In this document: one piece after another, positions 9,097 through 17,864 of the stretch
Position numbering within the stretch: position 1 is the first letter of the stretch
Layout of the letters: every line of letters starts with the position of its first letter
Assembly (NCBI GenBank): GCA_016722375.1
Contig: JADKJG010000005.1
Location: 186,001-250,000 of the forward strand
Reading direction: 5' to 3'
From: Bacteroidota bacterium
Lineage (GTDB): Bacteria > Bacteroidota > Bacteroidia > Chitinophagales > LD1
DNA length: 64,000 nucleotides
The notes under the pieces: generated by a model
Databases searched by the model: none
Seen by the model: the letters and a program-made list of their open reading frames with translations, nothing else
What the model was told of the DNA's origin: nothing
Made by a program: the position numbers and the translations under genes

Positions 9097-9759
9097 ATGA
9101 TTACTCCACAACTTATCTCAGATTCTATACCTCCGGTTTATATGACCGACTCGGTGGAGAAGGTGCGGTCTGTCATGCAAGAATATTTTGTGACCGAGCT
9201 TCCTGTTTTGGACGGAGAAAAATATGCCGGCTTGATTTCTATAGAGGAAATCAATCGGTTGCAGAATAAGAAAAAGCCACTAAAAAGCTTTGACCTGACT
9301 TTAAACAAGCCGCTGGTATTTCAAAATGCCCACATCTTCGACATCATGAGGGTAGCTGTAGAGTTTAATGTGCGGATGGTGCCGGTGGTAGATGAAGACT
9401 TGAATTATTGGGGAATCATTTCTTCCCAGAGTTGTCTGCGCTCTTTTGCTATGCTCAGTTCGGTAAAAAGCCAGGGAGCAGTTTTAGAATTGGAGACCGA
9501 TGCCCGCAATTATTCTGTTTCAGAATTGTCGAGAATTGTGGAAGAAAATGATGCAACGATTCTCTGCCTCTATTCTGACCGCAACCAAGCCAACGGAACG
9601 GTGGAAGTTACTATCAAATTGAATACGACTGATATTTCGGCACTCATCGCCGCCTTTGAAAGGTATGAATATATCGTGCGCAATATCTATAACGAAACTG
9701 AATACACCGGTGAAATCAAAGACCGGTATGATGCCCTGATGAGGTATCTAAATGTTTAG
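9097..9759 (+). CDS. Paired CBS-domain protein
   Basis: 220 residues: two CBS motifs (about 8-55 and 70-125) that normally fold together to bind adenine nucleotides, then an ACT-like regulatory C-terminus (about 130-205). There is no attached enzyme or transporter, so it is a stand-alone sensor of energy state or a similar ligand. It sits between a hydrolase and a tRNA methyltransferase, with about 90 bases before it, and may be transcribed with either. Function beyond ligand binding is not inferable. Confidence 0.8.
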   Translation: MITPQLISDSIPPVYMTDSVEKVRSVMQEYFVTELPVLDGEKYAGLISIEEINRLQNKKKPLKSFDLTLNKPLVFQNAHIFDIMRVAVEFNVRMVPVVDEDLNYWGIISSQSCLRSFAMLSSVKSQGAVLELETDARNYSVSELSRIVEENDATILCLYSDRNQANGTVEVTIKLNTTDISALIAAFERYEYIVRNIYNETEYTGEIKDRYDALMRYLNV

Positions 9760-9961
9760 CTTCCATCTATGAAGGCGTGTGCGCATTTGGCCGAGACACA
9801 CTCTGCTCACTAGAGACAGTTGACCGCTTTTATCATTCAGAGCTAAATAGTAGCTGAGAACTATTTTCTTGGGAAAGGTAGGCACAGATCAAAAAAGCGG
9901 GACATTTTCTTTTTTTGCCACGAGAGAATCCACACAATCATACCAATCCTTGAAAACTAAA

Positions 9962-10669
9962 ATGCCTTCGTCTGTTTTCCGGTTTAAAAAATTTGAGGTC
10001 GAGCAAGGCCGCTGTGCGATGAAGGTGAATACAGACGGCGTACTGTTGGGGGCTTGGAAGAATAAGGGCGATGCAACGCACATATTGGATATTGGCACCG
10101 GTACCGGTGTCATCGCCTTGATGATGGCGCAGGGAAATGAAGGGGCTCAAATTGATGCGATTGATATTGATGAAGAAGCCTGGAGGCAGGCAAAAGAGAA
10201 TTTTGGTCACAGTCCCTGGGCAGAGCGGTTGACGGCTTTTCATTCCTCCTTGCAAAATTTTTTGCCGAACAGAAAATATGATTTAATCATTTCTAATCCC
10301 CCCTACTTTGTAAATGATTTTAAATCTCACCGCCATCAAAGAAACGTTGCCCGGCATGGAATCGAATTGGACTACGATGATTTGCTTATCGGCATCAAAC
10401 ACTTACTATCCGAAGAAGGCAAGGCGCTTTTGATTCTTCCTGTTGCCAATTTCCCGCTGTTTCGTGAAAAGACCACCCTGCGAGGATTATTTGTAACCAC
10501 TACGACAGAGGTTGTGGCTGTAAAAGGAATGGATCCTTATGTGTTGATGATACAAGTGGAGCGAATTAACTCCGGAACAGAGAAAAGCACTATTACCATC
10601 AAGAAAGAGGATAATACGTTTACCGAAGCATATAAACAGTTGACCCGTGATTTCTATCTGAATTTTTGA
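9962..10669 (+). CDS. trmN6: tRNA1(Val) adenine-37 N6-methyltransferase
   Basis: 235 residues, matching the YfiC/TrmN6 family, which uses S-adenosylmethionine to methylate A37 of a tRNA. The SAM-binding GTGTGVIALMMA lies at about 46-57 and the N6-adenine methyltransferase signature NPPY at 112-115. The N-terminal FRFKKFEVEQ...MKVNTDG pattern is diagnostic for this family and starts right after the ATG at 9962; the in-frame upstream extension to 9869 has no family similarity and was not used. Confidence 0.88.
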   Translation: MPSSVFRFKKFEVEQGRCAMKVNTDGVLLGAWKNKGDATHILDIGTGTGVIALMMAQGNEGAQIDAIDIDEEAWRQAKENFGHSPWAERLTAFHSSLQNFLPNRKYDLIISNPPYFVNDFKSHRHQRNVARHGIELDYDDLLIGIKHLLSEEGKALLILPVANFPLFREKTTLRGLFVTTTTEVVAVKGMDPYVLMIQVERINSGTEKSTITIKKEDNTFTEAYKQLTRDFYLNF

Positions 10670-10788
10670 TTGGATGCTTCTCTCTTCGTAGGAGAGGCTT
10701 GTTTCAAACTTCCCGATGCGTTGCTAAGTTCACTTTACTTCTTAGAGTCCCCAACCTATAAAAAGGAGAATCTACGAGGGTGGATATT

Positions 10789-11112
10789 CTACTGCTTCGC
10801 AAACTTGGCCACCGCAACTACGCTACGGTTGCGTTTGATATAAGCCGTATAAATACCCGAAGGGTATGAAGAAATATTCAGTTTCTGAAAACCACTGTAT
10901 TGAGGCAGTGCTTGTTGATGTATCACTTGTCCTAATTCATTCACTATCTCCATACTTACCGTTCCGTCTTTACTCCAATCCGTAAAACCATAATCTACTG
11001 TTACAACATCGCTTGCTGGGTTCGGAAACGCTTTTAGTACTTTTTCCTTTTCCACTCTTTCCCTTTCATCATTACTTCTATAAAATAAATTCCATTAGCA
11101 GAAAGCTCAAGT
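10789..11112 (-). pseudogene. Broken T9SS sorting module(s)
   Basis: On the minus strand two frames together make T9SS C-terminal sorting sequence. An upstream frame reads SANGIYFIEVMMKGKEW (the end of one module) and runs into a different frame that starts AFPNPASDVVTVDYG and ends with the typical SGIYTAYI... module end. An in-frame TGA also lies just upstream of the first part. No secreted protein body remains. This is the tail of a decayed secreted-protein gene. The GTG at 11055 could in principle start an 88-residue peptide, but without a signal peptide it could not be exported. Confidence 0.7.
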
Positions 11113-11163
11113 CAAGGTTATAGATATCACACTGACTTGGGTACAAATGCAAATATGCCCAAA

Positions 11164-11658
11164 TCAAAACTGTGCAAAAAACTCTCCTTGTTCAAACTTG
11201 ATAAAATCCGGATCAGAGGCACTACATTTTCCAAATGAATCAACTTTAAGACTTAATGAGAACCTTCCCTTTACTACCCGATTACTTAAATCAAAACTGT
11301 CGATAGTAATCCAAGAGGTATCTCCGTAGTTATGTTTATAGGCGGTACAAGCTACGTCTATTCCACCGTAATTATCAAAATACATATAGTTGAGTATAGG
11401 AAGGGTGTCCTCAATCCCGTTCACTGAATTGAAATAAGTCATTCCGGTTGTGGGAATATGTATAAAGTAGAGAAGATTATAGTTTCCCCTTTTTTTATTG
11501 GATAAGGTGATATTTAACTTACCAATATCAATATAAGCATAAGCCGTTGCTTCCCAATTTGAGCCGTTCTTTAAAGCCGACCCAGCATAGAGAGAATCCT
11601 TTTTACATCCTGATATTCCAATCGATAGGATTAGAATAAATGATAACGAAATTTTCAT
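11164..11658 (-). CDS. Putative lipoprotein
   Basis: 164 residues starting at the ATG at 11658. The first 20 residues form a lipoprotein signal ending in the lipobox SIGISGCKKD, so the mature protein should be anchored to a membrane by Cys. The rest is beta-rich with a NGSNWEA segment, as in several small Bacteroidota lipoproteins of unknown function. Its start lies 5 bases after the stop of the broken T9SS module upstream on the same strand. The longer version from 11721 has no signal peptide at its N-terminus and was rejected. No function is assigned. Confidence 0.65.
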   Translation of the reverse strand: MKISLSFILILSIGISGCKKDSLYAGSALKNGSNWEATAYAYIDIGKLNITLSNKKRGNYNLLYFIHIPTTGMTYFNSVNGIEDTLPILNYMYFDNYGGIDVACTAYKHNYGDTSWITIDSFDLSNRVVKGRFSLSLKVDSFGKCSASDPDFIKFEQGEFFAQF

Positions 11659-11662
11659 TCGG

Positions 11663-11956
11663 CTATTGATGTACGAACCGAGAAATGTAAGTACTCTTTT
11701 TTTCATCCACAAGCTTAACAAAATATATTCCCTTACTTAAATTTGAACAAGAGAATTTAACCCAATTCTCTCATTCGGCTACATCCCGATAATTAAAGCA
11801 AGCGACGGACCTACCTAATTCATCAAAAACAACAAGATCGAATCTTTCCTTTCCGGATAGAAAGACTGGATTTTTAACGTAATCACTAGTTGGACTTGGA
11901 TAAGGGATTCCTAATTGTAACTCCGAATTGTTTGAAAGAGCATCCTGTTCTTCCAA
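11663..11956 (-). pseudogene. T9SS sorting module with in-frame stop
   Basis: The minus-strand frame starting near 11956 reads a T9SS module beginning (GIPYPSPTSDYVK, then FDLVVFDELGRSVA). It meets a TGA at 11771-11773 and then continues in the same frame as NLSKGIYFVKLVDEKK to a stop at 11663-11665. Both halves of one sorting module are present, so a single nonsense change (or sequence error) splits it. There is no attached passenger protein upstream. Confidence 0.7.
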
Positions 11957-11979
11957 GTGTTGCGAAGCGCACTTGGAAG
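11950..11979. repeat. REP-like hairpin
   Basis: CTTCCAAGTG (11950-11959) and CACTTGGAAG (11970-11979) form a perfect 10-bp stem around a 10-base loop. A remnant of a REP-associated tyrosine transposase lies 110 bases away, the usual partner of such palindromes. Confidence 0.6.
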
Positions 11980-12086
11980 AGATAATAATTGAAAGTCTTT
12001 GTGCCGTTGGTGTTTAGTTCATCCATTAAAAACAAATATAGTGAACGTCACTAACAACCCAGTTGGGTGGAGAGGTGCCCGCTAAA

Positions 12087-12314
12087 TTACTCTCCCCTGA
12101 AATCTTTAAGGAATCCAAAATCATCTTTGCCGTGATAATAAAAGCTCGCAGATGAATATTTGTAATCTTCCGGAAATATTGACAATCCCCATTTTTCTTG
12201 TACCGGGTTATCATGAATGTAATCCGGTTTTTGCAAAAACACCTTTTCTGTAAACAAATCAATACTCAACGAATTTCGTTTCCAAATTGGATATTGACGG
12301 TCTCTAGCGTTCAC
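12087..12314 (-). pseudogene. Remnant of REP-associated tyrosine transposase (RAYT, IS200-like)
   Basis: Only the C-terminal third is readable: FKVNARDRQYPIWKRN, then FLQKPDYIHDNPVQEKWG and PEDYKYSSASFYY, the characteristic end of Y1 transposases of the RAYT group. The frame breaks at a T-run near 12330 and the N-terminus with the catalytic HUH and Tyr motifs is missing. It therefore cannot transpose. Nearby palindromes (11950-11979 and an imperfect one at 12352-12369) may be its former REP targets. Confidence 0.75.
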
Positions 12315-12627
12315 CTTGAATTCTTCTCAAAAAACTTGATGATGACGCTCGCCTGACCGGACGGGCAGGGTTGCACTAAAAATTATTTTGGAAACCTAAA
12401 CACCATCAAGGGCGGTGAAATTTTAGAACGAATTTTTACAATGGACACCGATATATTATGAATAAACGTTAGATTGCTTCATATCCATCCACCTTGCCAT
12501 TTGTTAAAAAGCGGTCTCCCAAAACAATCCCTTAATATATTATCAAAAAATAGCGAAATCAGGCGATTTGTTTTTTTTTCTGTTAATTCATTGATTTCCC
12601 AGAAATTTCCAGACTGTTTTTGTCACA

Positions 12628-12879
12628 GAAATAGGCAAAACTGCCACGGAAATAGGCAAGTCCGTGACAGAATTAGGACAAGTCGCCACGAAATTAGGGA
12701 AGTCTGCGGCGGAAATACCTAAGTCCATCGCAAAAACAGGGAAGTCCACCACGGAAATAGGACAGTTTGTCACGGAAGTAGGGAAGTTCATCATAAAAAT
12801 AGGGAAGTCTGTGGCAGAAATAGGCAACCTCGCCACAGAAATACCTAAAATCGTGGTGAAAACAGGGAAGGAAGTAGTA
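12628..12879. repeat. 21-bp tandem array A (12 units)
   Basis: Twelve consecutive units of exactly 21 bases, with consensus close to gaaataggsaagtcygysrca. No spacers separate units. Units 5-6 and 11-12 share the variant gaaataccta... followed by aaaacaggg..., which suggests a 126-bp (six-unit) higher-order duplication. The plus strand reads as a 7-residue repeat (E/K-I-G-K-S-V-A-like) and the minus strand is also open. Confidence 0.85.
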
Positions 12880-12930
12880 GAAAAACACCACACGGTTCTC
12901 GGCAAGATGGTATTCGGTAGAAAGGCTTGA
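12664..12930 (+). CDS. Possible heptad-repeat peptide encoded by array A
   Basis: The plus-strand frame through the 21-bp array is open from about 12595 to 12930 and encodes a 7-residue repeat (for example EIGKSVT, KLGKSAA, EIGQFVT) followed by a short basic tail ending MVFGRKA. A hydrophobic residue every 3-4 positions would allow an amphipathic helix. The only starts are GTG/TTG codons (GTG at 12664 used here) and no promoter or ribosome site is visible. Any 21-base repeat lacking stops gives a long open frame, so coding is doubtful. Confidence 0.3.
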   Translation: MTELGQVATKLGKSAAEIPKSIAKTGKSTTEIGQFVTEVGKFIIKIGKSVAEIGNLATEIPKIVVKTGKEVVEKHHTVLGKMVFGRKA

Positions 12931-13074
12931 TAGTTTCTATTTAACTTCCACCAATATCTTCCGAAATTGGTATTCGTTTCTTAGAATTACCCGAAATCAA
13001 CCGTACAGATGGTGGAATAGAACCAAACCTCGGAGGAGATATTTGTCACATTAAAGTATCGGGAAAGCAAATTT

Positions 13075-13485
13075 CTACACCAGCACGGCCTCCATGCTTA
13101 TCGCGAGGTTCAGTACTTTAGAGACCGGACAATTCGCTTTGGCATTTTGAGCACATTCTTCAAACTTTTCTTTGGTGATGCCGGGCACTTTGGCTTTCAC
13201 TACAAGGTGAGAAGTTGTAATGCTTCCGCCTTCGAGCGTAACGGTGGCGCTGGCTTCGATAGATTCGGCGGTGGCACCGGCTTCACCTAATACAAAACTC
13301 AGCTTCATGGCGAAGCATCCTGCATGAGCGGCGGCAATCAATTCTTCGGGGTTGGTACCTTTGCTTTCTTCAAAGCGGGTGTTCCAGGCATAGTGGTTTT
13401 GAGCAAGTACGCCACTTTGGCTGCTGAGGTGTCCTTTGCCTTCTTTTCCGGTGCCGCTCCAAACGGCAGTAGCTGTTCTTTTCAT
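13075..13485 (-). CDS. OsmC family peroxiredoxin
   Basis: 136 residues, typical OsmC length. OsmC/Ohr proteins reduce organic hydroperoxides using two conserved cysteines; here Cys57 (AHAGCFAM) and Cys119 (ANCPVSK) are in the expected places, with the family GTNPEELIAAAHAG stretch. The N-terminal TATAVWSGTGKEGKG pattern is that of OsmC rather than Ohr. It is a single-gene unit on the minus strand, divergent from metF. A second OsmC gene lies at 31874. Cytoplasmic. Confidence 0.9.
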   Translation of the reverse strand: MKRTATAVWSGTGKEGKGHLSSQSGVLAQNHYAWNTRFEESKGTNPEELIAAAHAGCFAMKLSFVLGEAGATAESIEASATVTLEGGSITTSHLVVKAKVPGITKEKFEECAQNAKANCPVSKVLNLAISMEAVLV

Positions 13486-13602
13486 CTTTTTTGTTTTTTA
13501 GATTAACTCAATTTCTGTTCTGGCGAAAATAAAAACTTTCAGCCTTTTTTGGTTTCACCGGTCGGGAAGGACAGCCGGTTAGGGTAATAAACACAAAGCC
13601 AT

Positions 13603-13610
13603 TACATTTG
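13603..13610 (+). promoter_or_regulatory. Candidate -7 element for metF
   Basis: TACATTTG fits the Bacteroidota TAnnTTTG consensus and lies 20 bases before the TTG start of metF, giving a short leader. It supports that start. No clear upstream TTTG box is seen. Confidence 0.45.
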
Positions 13611-13629
13611 CGGGCTTAATCTTAGAGTC

Positions 13630-14589
13630 TTGCCTAAAGTAACCGAGCATCTGGCGAAAGCCAAATCCACCCTTTTCTCTTTTGAGGTCTTGCCTCCGCA
13701 AAAGGGAAAAACTATTGATGATTTGCTGAACGTCATTGAGCCATTGCTGGAGTTTAAACCTCCGTTCATTGATGTCACTTATCACCGCGAAGAAATTATT
13801 TATAAAAAAAGGCCGGATGGATTAGTAGAGGAAGTTCCTTTGCGCAGACGTCCGGGCACGGTGGGTATTTGCGCTGCCATCAGAGGCCGATTTAATGTGG
13901 ATACGGTGCCTCATTTGGTCTGTGGTGGCTTTACGCCGGAGGAGACAGAAGACGCACTGTTCACCCTACATTATCTCGGCATCAACAACCTGATGCTGTT
14001 GCAGGGAGATTCAGAAAAGAATTCAAGGGCTTCGGCAGTTCCAAAAAGCGGGGTGCATAAACATGCTTCGGAATTAGTGCTTCAGGTAGCAGAAATGAAT
14101 AAGGGCAAGTTTCTGCATGAAGAAACCGAAAATGAAATGAAGACAAATTTCTGTATCGGTGTGGCAGGCTATCCTGAAAAACACTTTGAATCACCCAACC
14201 TGAATACAGACTTAAATTGGTTGAAGCACAAAGTAGATGCGGGCACGGACTATATCGTAACGCAGATGTTTTTTGACAATAAAAAGTTTTTCAATTTTGT
14301 AGAAAAATGTCGTGCTAAAGGAATAGAGGTTCCGATTATTCCGGGGATTAAACCTTTTTCGACCAAATCACAGCTACATATTTTGCCGAAGATGTTTCAT
14401 ATTGATATTCCGGAGGCATTGGCGGACGCGGTGGAGAAATGCAAAGATGATAAAGCGGTGAAGCAAGTAGGTATTGAATGGGCTATTCAGCAATCGAAAG
14501 AATTGAAAGCCGCCAAAGTTCCTTGTCTGCATTATTACACGATGAGCCGCTCGGAAGCAACTATTGAAATTGCACGAGCCATTTTTTAA
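13630..14589 (+). CDS. metF: 5,10-methylenetetrahydrofolate reductase
   Basis: 319 residues. This FAD enzyme reduces methylene-THF to methyl-THF for methionine synthesis. The N-terminal KVTEHL...STLFSFEVLPPQKG matches MetF, and later signatures (LLQGDSEK, GVAGYPEKH, TDYIVTQMFFDN, PIIPGIKPF) are all intact. No ATG is available near the start of similarity; the TTG at 13630 is the best start, supported by the promoter just upstream. The gene is followed 12 bases later by a small membrane-protein gene. Confidence 0.93.
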   Translation: MPKVTEHLAKAKSTLFSFEVLPPQKGKTIDDLLNVIEPLLEFKPPFIDVTYHREEIIYKKRPDGLVEEVPLRRRPGTVGICAAIRGRFNVDTVPHLVCGGFTPEETEDALFTLHYLGINNLMLLQGDSEKNSRASAVPKSGVHKHASELVLQVAEMNKGKFLHEETENEMKTNFCIGVAGYPEKHFESPNLNTDLNWLKHKVDAGTDYIVTQMFFDNKKFFNFVEKCRAKGIEVPIIPGIKPFSTKSQLHILPKMFHIDIPEALADAVEKCKDDKAVKQVGIEWAIQQSKELKAAKVPCLHYYTMSRSEATIEIARAIF

Positions 14590-14601
14590 AACCCTTTTAG
14601 T

Positions 14602-15003
14602 ATGATTGATTTTATTTTAAAGCTGATACTCAATGCACTGGCTGTCATCATTACGGCCTATCTACTACCGGGGGTTCATCTCACCGACTTTTGGTATGCG
14701 GTGATTCTAGCAGCCTTGCTGGCTCTGTTGAATGTGTCGGTCAAACCGGTACTTATTTTTCTGACTATTCCGGCCACTATCATTTCGCTGGGGCTGTTTC
14801 TGTTGGTCATCAACGCCTTTATCATCATTATCGCTTCTTGGATTTTGGAACCGAATTTCAAGGTAGATGGATTTTGGTGGGCATTGCTGTTCAGCATACT
14901 GCTTTCGGTTATCGGCAGCTTGTTTGAGCGTTTGACAATTAAAGCGAAGCATCGCGAAGATTCTGTTAAGGTATTCGATAAGGACGGTAACCGGATTGCG
15001 TAA
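14602..15003 (+). CDS. Four-helix membrane protein, PF04020 'phage holin 4' family
   Basis: 133 residues with four hydrophobic segments (about 3-22, 27-47, 52-76, 88-108) and a charged C-terminal tail. The pattern, including LNVSVKPVLIFLTIPATIISLGLF, is that of the YvlD/PF04020 family. Despite the family's holin name these are chromosomal inner-membrane proteins of unknown role, and no phage gene is nearby. It probably shares the metF transcript. Confidence 0.85.
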   Translation: MIDFILKLILNALAVIITAYLLPGVHLTDFWYAVILAALLALLNVSVKPVLIFLTIPATIISLGLFLLVINAFIIIIASWILEPNFKVDGFWWALLFSILLSVIGSLFERLTIKAKHREDSVKVFDKDGNRIA

Positions 15004-15114
15004 ACCCCGAGTGTAGCGAAAAGTAAGCGACGCTTTCCACATACTATCATTCATTAAAAATTCTCACAACCCTTTTCTTCTAAATTCGCTCTCATTATTA
15101 ATTCAATCTGTCTG

Positions 15115-17217
15115 ATGAGATTAAAATTTGTCATTGTTTTTTGTTGCTCTTGGTTTGCCCTGTTTATAAATGCCCAAAATCCTTCTGAACCCTGCGGAAC
15201 GGATCAATACCGACATGAATTATTTAAACAGGATCCTTCCGCCTTGGAAAAGTGGATGCAGATGGAAAAAAATATAGAGGAATATCAGAGTCGTCCGGCA
15301 GAACACAATGCAGAACGAAGCTTGATTGTGACTATACCAGTAGTGTTCCACGTCATTCACAGTGGCCAACCTTTAGGTACGGGTGTAAATATTTTGGACG
15401 CACAATTGCTTTCACAATTAGAAGTATTGAATACCTGCTTTCGGAAAAGAAATTCGGATGCCGCATTGATTCCAAGTTGGTTCAAGAATAGAGCCGCCGA
15501 TATGGATATTGAATTTTGCCTTGCTCGATTTGATCCTGCAGGAAATCCTACCTCTGGAATTACCCGACACGACTTTACCAATATCAGCAACCAAAATTAT
15601 TTTGATAATGTGATCAAACCTGCTACCATTTGGGATGCGGATAAATATCTGAACATCTGGACAACAGAACTCTTGCCTCCGCTGTTGGGCTATTCCACCT
15701 TTCCCTGCTTGTTTCCAAAGAATCAGGATGGTGTAGTACTTGATTATCGCATGGTAGGCAAAACACCGGTTAATCCTTTTCCGGGCAATAAAAATTTGGG
15801 TAAAACGGGAGTACATGAGGTGGGTCACTGGTTGGGTTTGTTTCACAACTTTCAAGATAGTTGTGCCGGAGGGACACCTCAAACTTGTAGCCTAGACGGT
15901 GACCGCGTATGCGATACGCCGCCAGAAAAAGAGGCAACCTATGGCAAACCAAATTTGCTTCAAAACACTTGTACAGAAACACCGGTGGATGATTATGATA
16001 TGTGGATGAACTATATGGACTACCCGGATGATGATCAGGTTTGGATGTTCACCTACGGGCAAAAAGAACGAATCAAGGCGGTGCTCAATAATTGTCGTCT
16101 TTCTATTCAATCTGCTTTAGGCTGTACCGATCAGACTATTAATTTTCCTTATAGTGGTCAGGTAGTAGATATGCAAACATCTTCAGGAGTTTCGAACGCA
16201 AAAATATTGTTTGATGGGCCGCTGAAATTTGAGGCAACGGCAGATGCAGGTGGTGTTTTTTCTATCCCCAATCTGGTAGAAGGATATTATGATGTGTATG
16301 CCGGAAGTTGGGGCTATCGGACCAAACTGGATACGATTCACGCCTATTTCGACTCGGGTACCGGTTTCCGCACGATTCGACTTCAGGGAAATCATTATTA
16401 CGATGACTTTCTTTTCGATTTCGGCTGGACCAAATCTAACACGGCCTCTTCCGGATTCTGGGTGCGTGAGAATCCAATCGGGACTTACTTTGGTGGTAGC
16501 TTGGCTAATCCCTCTTCAGACCTGCCCGATGATTTCGGTTTAAAATGCTACGTAACCGGTAACGGTGCGGCGAACCCATTAGCCGACGGAGTAAACAATG
16601 GTTCTGTGTCCTTGATTACCCCTTCGTTTGATGTTACAGGCTTTGCAGATCCATATATTCATTATTCACGCTGGTATTTTAACGGAGGCATGGTGCCTTC
16701 CGGCGATAATATGTTGGTTCGATTGACAGATGGTCTAAATACTGTAACGATTGAAACCATAGATACTTCAAATCAGCCAACCAATATTTGGACTGAAAAG
16801 GTCTTTCGAATAGCTGATTTTTTAACACCGGGTAATAATATGCGAGTGAACTTTGTTGTAAATGATGTTCCCGGTAGTAGTCAGAATATTGTAGAAGGTG
16901 GCCTCGACCGGTTTCAAATTACAGAAGGCCCGGTTGGAGTAAAAAATATTGATGGAGGAGAGACCAAGATGAATGTTCGGCTATATCCAAATCCTTCGAC
17001 CGGAAGGACGATATTAGAATTTGGTTTAAATAAACCGGAACCGGTTACCGTAAAAGTTTACAATTTGATAGGAGAAGAAATATTGCGTCAGGAAAGTATG
17101 GATTCTAAAGTTGGAAGATTTTCATTAGACTTTTCCGGCTATGCTTCGGGTTTATACTTTGTTTCCGTTAGCACCACACATTCAGAAAAAATCTTAAAAT
17201 TTTCTCTACAACGATAA
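15115..17217 (+). CDS. Secreted M43 (pappalysin-type) metalloprotease with T9SS signal
   Basis: 700 residues. A Sec signal peptide (about 1-20, ending INAQ) is followed by a catalytic domain with the zinc site HEVGHWLGLFH (234-244, matching HEXXHXXGXXH) and a Met-turn region near MNYMDYP. Residues about 340-420 look like a carboxypeptidase-regulatory-like beta domain, then a beta-sandwich region. A C-terminal T9SS type A module (about 622-700, LYPNPSTGRTILEF ... GLYFVSV) directs outer-membrane export. It would act outside the cell on proteins. A paralogue lies at 20488-22620. A TAAATTCG at 15081-15088 could be its promoter. Confidence 0.92.
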   Translation: MRLKFVIVFCCSWFALFINAQNPSEPCGTDQYRHELFKQDPSALEKWMQMEKNIEEYQSRPAEHNAERSLIVTIPVVFHVIHSGQPLGTGVNILDAQLLSQLEVLNTCFRKRNSDAALIPSWFKNRAADMDIEFCLARFDPAGNPTSGITRHDFTNISNQNYFDNVIKPATIWDADKYLNIWTTELLPPLLGYSTFPCLFPKNQDGVVLDYRMVGKTPVNPFPGNKNLGKTGVHEVGHWLGLFHNFQDSCAGGTPQTCSLDGDRVCDTPPEKEATYGKPNLLQNTCTETPVDDYDMWMNYMDYPDDDQVWMFTYGQKERIKAVLNNCRLSIQSALGCTDQTINFPYSGQVVDMQTSSGVSNAKILFDGPLKFEATADAGGVFSIPNLVEGYYDVYAGSWGYRTKLDTIHAYFDSGTGFRTIRLQGNHYYDDFLFDFGWTKSNTASSGFWVRENPIGTYFGGSLANPSSDLPDDFGLKCYVTGNGAANPLADGVNNGSVSLITPSFDVTGFADPYIHYSRWYFNGGMVPSGDNMLVRLTDGLNTVTIETIDTSNQPTNIWTEKVFRIADFLTPGNNMRVNFVVNDVPGSSQNIVEGGLDRFQITEGPVGVKNIDGGETKMNVRLYPNPSTGRTILEFGLNKPEPVTVKVYNLIGEEILRQESMDSKVGRFSLDFSGYASGLYFVSVSTTHSEKILKFSLQR

Positions 17218-17287
17218 ACTTAAGGTGTTAGGATGTATCCAACTCCTGCAAGGCGGCGTTATATAATCGCGCTTTAAAAATTTTAAA

Positions 17288-17818
17288 ATGAAGAAACTGC
17301 TTTTGTTTTTTATTGTCGCCTCCGGGTTTTACTCGTGCAAGACCTTGGTTCCCTTCACCGACTCCATGAAGCAACGTTACAACTGGACTGATGAGCAGAT
17401 CCGCAGCATACAGTTTTATGTTTCTCATGATATTATATTACAAAGACGGCTATCAAATTCCTCAACTGAAATAGTGCAGGGAAAGATCAAAATGAAGCAA
17501 GGGAAAAGGGTGGATGAAATATTGATTCGTTCAGGAACACCAGGTGTATTGACTGAAATACCTCGTGAAAACAAAATGATGGTGAGCTTTGAAATGGGCG
17601 ACGATCACTCGCTCAGTTTCGGCATCAATCCAAATATGGGTGATAAGTTTGTTCTGTTGGCATCTGAATGGAATAATGGCAGCGGCAAAGTACACTATTC
17701 AGGTCTGGAATATAATACCGACCCCGATAGCCGTTATGCTCACCTGTTGGTGAACCTGCGCAAAATTGATAAAATGCAGGTGCGGCAACGAATAGCCGGG
17801 GGGAGGAAGATTAAATAG
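17288..17818 (+). CDS. Putative lipoprotein, unknown function
   Basis: 176 residues. A lipoprotein signal peptide ends in a lipobox with Cys17 (SGFYSCKTL). The mature part is beta-rich, beginning with YNWTDEQIRSIQFYVSHDI and including IRSGTPGVL, a pattern seen in Bacteroidota envelope proteins of unknown function. It follows the protease gene by 70 bases and is convergent with the phosphatase-family gene. No catalytic motif was recognised. Confidence 0.7.
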   Translation: MKKLLLFFIVASGFYSCKTLVPFTDSMKQRYNWTDEQIRSIQFYVSHDIILQRRLSNSSTEIVQGKIKMKQGKRVDEILIRSGTPGVLTEIPRENKMMVSFEMGDDHSLSFGINPNMGDKFVLLASEWNNGSGKVHYSGLEYNTDPDSRYAHLLVNLRKIDKMQVRQRIAGGRKIK

Positions 17819-17864
17819 TTTTTGTGTTAGTCTTTAATGCAATCATGTTCATTAGCTCCATCGG

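Noticed and set aside
12588..12905. Minus-strand open frame through array A (105 residues, FPIS-rich)
   Set aside because: Same artefact: a stop-free 21-base repeat stays open on both strands. The plus-strand version is kept only at low confidence.
14602..15003. Prophage holin indicating a prophage
   Set aside because: The PF04020 family is widespread on chromosomes and no other phage gene is present.
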